From assembly GCF_901709675.1 (NCBI RefSeq), contig NC_051093.1:9043553-9107552 (forward strand): 64,000 nucleotides of DNA. Reading direction: 5' to 3'. How positions within the stretch are numbered: the first letter of the stretch is position 1; each line of letters opens with the position of its first letter. The notes beneath the pieces were generated by a model. The model was not told the origin of the DNA. It made no database searches and was given only the letters and a program-made list of their open reading frames with translations. Origin of the DNA: Syngnathus acus (Eukaryota > Chordata > Actinopteri > Syngnathiformes > Syngnathidae). The position numbers and the translations under genes are program-made. Positions 60,306-64,000 of this stretch are shown here, piece after piece.

Positions 60306-63300
60306 GCAAAGGTGCACTAGCAGTGCGGTGAAAATAAAAGCTCTCAATGTAACAGGACTGGCGTTATCTATGACAACCACACAGAACAAATGGACTTGCA
60401 CAACCCATTTTAGCTAACATTACTTTTTACAGTCTCCAGCTATTTTCATTTGTGTCACGTCTTATGCCTCTCGCTCTCCTCGAAGCAGAGTGTCTTCTTC
60501 GGCTTCATCCTCCTCTACTTTTAAAAAGTCCAACCACCACATTCCTCGTCCTCATTTTTTTTTATCCGGCCGAGAAAATGTCTTCAATATAGTAGCTAAT
60601 ATAGGACTTAAGCTGCCGTGACAAATTCAAATTCACCGAGCATGTGGACTATAAAAAGTCAGAAATTAACTCTGGAGCCACTGTATGCCAAACGGATTTA
60701 AAAAAAAATATATGATTCATATTATTCTTGTTTTATTTAGCTTTATCTTATGTACAGCTGCAGTTGTTTTTTTATAAGCGCTCTACAAAAGTCGAGTTGA
60801 GTAATCACTAGGATCGCACAGAGCAGAGAAAAGACCTTTAATGCCTTTTTTTGCCGTTTTAGGTCAAGGGAATGGAGATTAAATGAATCCCTAATTACCG
60901 TGAGACTTGACTTTACACAGGAAGATAGAAGACTGAGCAAAATTTAGTTTCTTCATGGACAGAAAAGCAATGTGGATTTTTTTTTTTTTTTTCTCACTGT
61001 GTCGCTTCAGCTTTAAACGACAATAATGAGCAATTTTTGGGCATACTATGGAAATTTCTTCACCGGCACTTCCTCAGTGGTACCAAACCAAATGAATATT
61101 GTAAGAAACAAATTGTGTTGCATTATTTCCAAAGCATTAAACTTTGTGATCCGCCTCTTCTGACTGAACGATGGAAATCGGAGTGGATTGAAAAGTAGGA
61201 TGGATACAAGCCGCTGCGGGGATTTAAAATTGTGAACTTTCCATTAAAAAAAAAAAAAAAAACTCCAGGCTGACCATCTTGACCATCTTTAGCATATTCA
61301 CAGGCAAAAAATGACATTTCCCATTGGATTACTAGTGCAGATCTAATCCGTGGTGTTTCATCTAGGAATGGACAGTATGTAATCCCGAATAATCCATGCA
61401 ATTGATGGCCCAACAGATTGAACCACTCCAGACAGCACAATGGTTCAACCCAGGTTGGGATCAAATAAAAAAAAAAATAAAAAAAAATCATCCCTTTACA
61501 TGATTAAAATCTATTTTGTAAAGTATTGATTTTGTTGTGGGGAAAATCTGATTTTCATATTTGCATGAACTAAACGACTAAACCGGGCTTTCAATTCTCA
61601 GCTACTAATTGGACCTTGAGGCGCTATTTTCTCTTCCTCCCAGATGCTGCAGCTCCAGGGAGCGTCACCAACTAAAATAATCAACTCAACCGGGATTTTC
61701 GGATTTCAAGCTGTTTTAAATATTGACTGGACTCGTCCATTAGAGAAAATTCTCCTGTGGGAGAAGATACAATAAACATTTTAACTGAAGAGTTTGTGAT
61801 GACTTCAAATCCGAATAACTGGTTTATATTCCAAACAAAATATTTCTCCAACACTGTCATCATGCTAGCGACTTCCAAATGGTCAAATTGACCTACTCCT
61901 CCTTTTCTTTGTAAGTAATCCATTGACTCAGCCTCCACATGGCTGCCTACCAGAATAGAACCCGTTTTACACACAAGCGCACTCGGAGTCCAAAATTCCC
62001 ACTGAGACTCCATCTGGACAGGAACACTTCATCTTCCTCCATCTTTGTCACCCACTCTGCCTCTCATCCTCCTCCCACACGTTCATTCAAACATGGACGA
62101 CCATCATGGAACACCACAAAGATTTTCATGAAATATTTTTGCCATTTCAAACCAAGGGACCATTATATAATAAGGATGAGGTGTGAAGACAAATGAGTGT
62201 GCTAATGTGGGAAGGAGGAGGGAGTGAGCGGAGGAGTGGGCTGTCTGCACGCAGCACGACGAAGAAGGGTGACAAATGCAAATTACGGACAGAAATATCG
62301 GGACATAAAATAACACAAAGTCTCCGAATGGGTTCCTCAATAGCTACGCTCTTTGAAAACTAGCATCAATAGAAAAGTCTATTTCCTTGCATCAAGTGAA
62401 ATATAAATGTCTTTTGCATCATCTGGCCTTCATGGTGTTGTATTGGTCATTCCAACTGAAGTTTTCTTTGCAGTTTGCCCTTCAAGTAGTTCCGCAACCA
62501 CTCATGTCCTCAAGGTGTTTTCTTTTCTATCCGCTTCAATGACATTTTCTGTCGGCTAGAAAAAGTATCATCGCAAGCTACGCTTTGAATTGCAGAATCA
62601 GATGCAATGGTCACAAAAAGATAAGATCATTCGCCAAGTCGCCATTTCTCAACTCCATCATCAACAAAAAAACATAAACGGTCTCCCCCTTCTAATTCCC
62701 TCTGCCTTTTCATTTTTTGCTCCCTACAAACGAGACGACTGCTACCTGCTCGAAAAAAATCGACACTGGCTTTGAGCTCGCTACAGGGTTCTCGCGTCGA
62801 GAGATGAGATTGTGCTGCAGGCTGTCACCTTGTCAATAATTTGCTGTCGAATTACAAAGAGCGGAAGTCATGCGACACTAAACAATCATTCTCATGGGAA
62901 AACATGAAGCGCTGGATTTATAATTGGTTGAACACAACGGCCGCCTAACGCTACTTAGTATTCCGTGACGGTTTCCTCACTGTCTTAACACCTCCTCCAT
63001 CTCTCCTTCCAATTCCTTTCCGTCTCTATTAGCATGGTCGCTACTTTACATCATTTGTTCCTGTTGCTTCCACGCCGGTTTTGACACTGCCGCTTTGCAT
63101 TTGGCCCTCCGTCTTTTGTCTCTCAAGCTTTCTGCTCACTCGGTCTCTCCATATGAAATATTCATGGGCAGCCATACTGGCAGTGGAGCGCCCGCAGTGG
63201 CCTTTGAGGGGAACCAAAGAAGGTGAGAGGATGTGTGGTCCTGGTTTGGAAAGGAGATGAGGGGTTGAAAGAAAAGAGCTGCGGCAGTTGACATATGCAC

Positions 63301-64000
63301 GCATAACCTCCATTGGCAATCCTTCTACAGTATTTTCAAATTCATTTCAAAAGTGCCAAGTATTCCTGATTGGATTCTGGTTTCCTTGACACAAGGAGAT
63401 GATGGATTAGGCTTGGTGCAGAACAGGCAGACACAATAGTTGAAATATTCCCATCCTCACCTGACGCTAATGCTAAGCATCAATCGAAAAAATGTTTTTC
63501 CACTTATACTACACAACATGCACACAGTGACAAAATGCAATTAAAGCACACATTAGGTGTGATCATTCCAAAAGGTACTTAACTGCACATTTCAATCCAA
63601 CGTGCCAGATGTGATGACTTTGTCTTATGATGCTTAGTTTGCATTTTGTTTTGGCTGTCAGCCTGCTTGGCGGATAAAGCATGCGCTGGATCCAATTAGG
63701 TGTCATCTTCTGGGTTGTCTCCAAGCAACCTACATTAAAGTGGACCAGCTGGGAAAGAAGGAGGCCAGCAGATCAGTTTTATGTAGAAAGTACTGCAAAG
63801 TTGCAAATTACCCAAACTGCTGAAAACGAAGCATCGCAAATTCAAAATGGGGGATAATTAATAAGATATGAAATCTACAGGACCTAATGAAATATAGTTT
63901 GTTCATTTGGATCATGTCACCTATTGAAAAAAACACATTAGGTATGAGTATTGATGAAAGTTAGTTTAAAATTTGAAATGGTTAAACGCGTAAAATGACT
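60306..64000. other. Downstream intergenic region
   Basis: No coding exon, RNA gene or complete repeat is recognised. The sequence is AT-rich with poly-A/T runs (60969-60991, 61246-61262, 61467-61488) and short frames lacking domains. The next gene presumably lies beyond the window. Confidence 0.55.

Overview
The window is nuclear DNA from a ray-finned (teleost) fish. It contains five multi-exon vertebrate genes with GT-AG introns, fish-type interspersed repeats (tRNA-derived fragments, hAT-like and Tc1/mariner-like remnants), and long AT-rich intergenic DNA. Every gene model was rebuilt exon by exon from splice sites, and the reading frame is continuous across every junction. No species call is made. 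|| Layout: 1-13.3 kb is intergenic. It holds a terminal-inverted-repeat element (46-454), a repeat complex at about 4.5-8.7 kb, and a second hAT-like element (10.9-11.2 kb). In the repeat complex, a 3.3-kb TTAGGG/GAGCTA-type satellite lies between inverted tRNA-Glu-like units, which are themselves bordered by inverted hAT-like ends. pdgfb follows on + (13685-19310), then csf2rb on - (26869-23279), encoding the common beta receptor of IL-3/IL-5/GM-CSF. A 14-17 kb gene-poor stretch follows, with two candidate untranslated exons. Then come an alpha-type parvalbumin on + (44326-44990), baiap2l2 on - (52101-46475), an I-BAR/SH3 membrane-bending adaptor, and nptxr on + (54346-58841), the neuronal pentraxin receptor. 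The last 5 kb has no recognisable gene. || All five genes have human orthologues within a few megabases on chromosome 22q12-q13, so the block is a rearranged, compacted remnant of that linkage group. They do not form one pathway: pdgfb is a secreted growth factor, csf2rb a haematopoietic cytokine receptor, pvalb a calcium buffer, baiap2l2 an actin/membrane adaptor and nptxr a synaptic organiser. || Most notable observations: pdgfb is about twice the length of the mammalian protein because of a 721-nt exon encoding a charged, coiled-coil-like insert; pdgfb has a 63-nt GC-AG intron; nptxr appears to start at a CUG in an excellent Kozak context; csf2rb has a degenerate membrane-proximal WSXWS box; and the satellite complex is organised as a nested inverted repeat.
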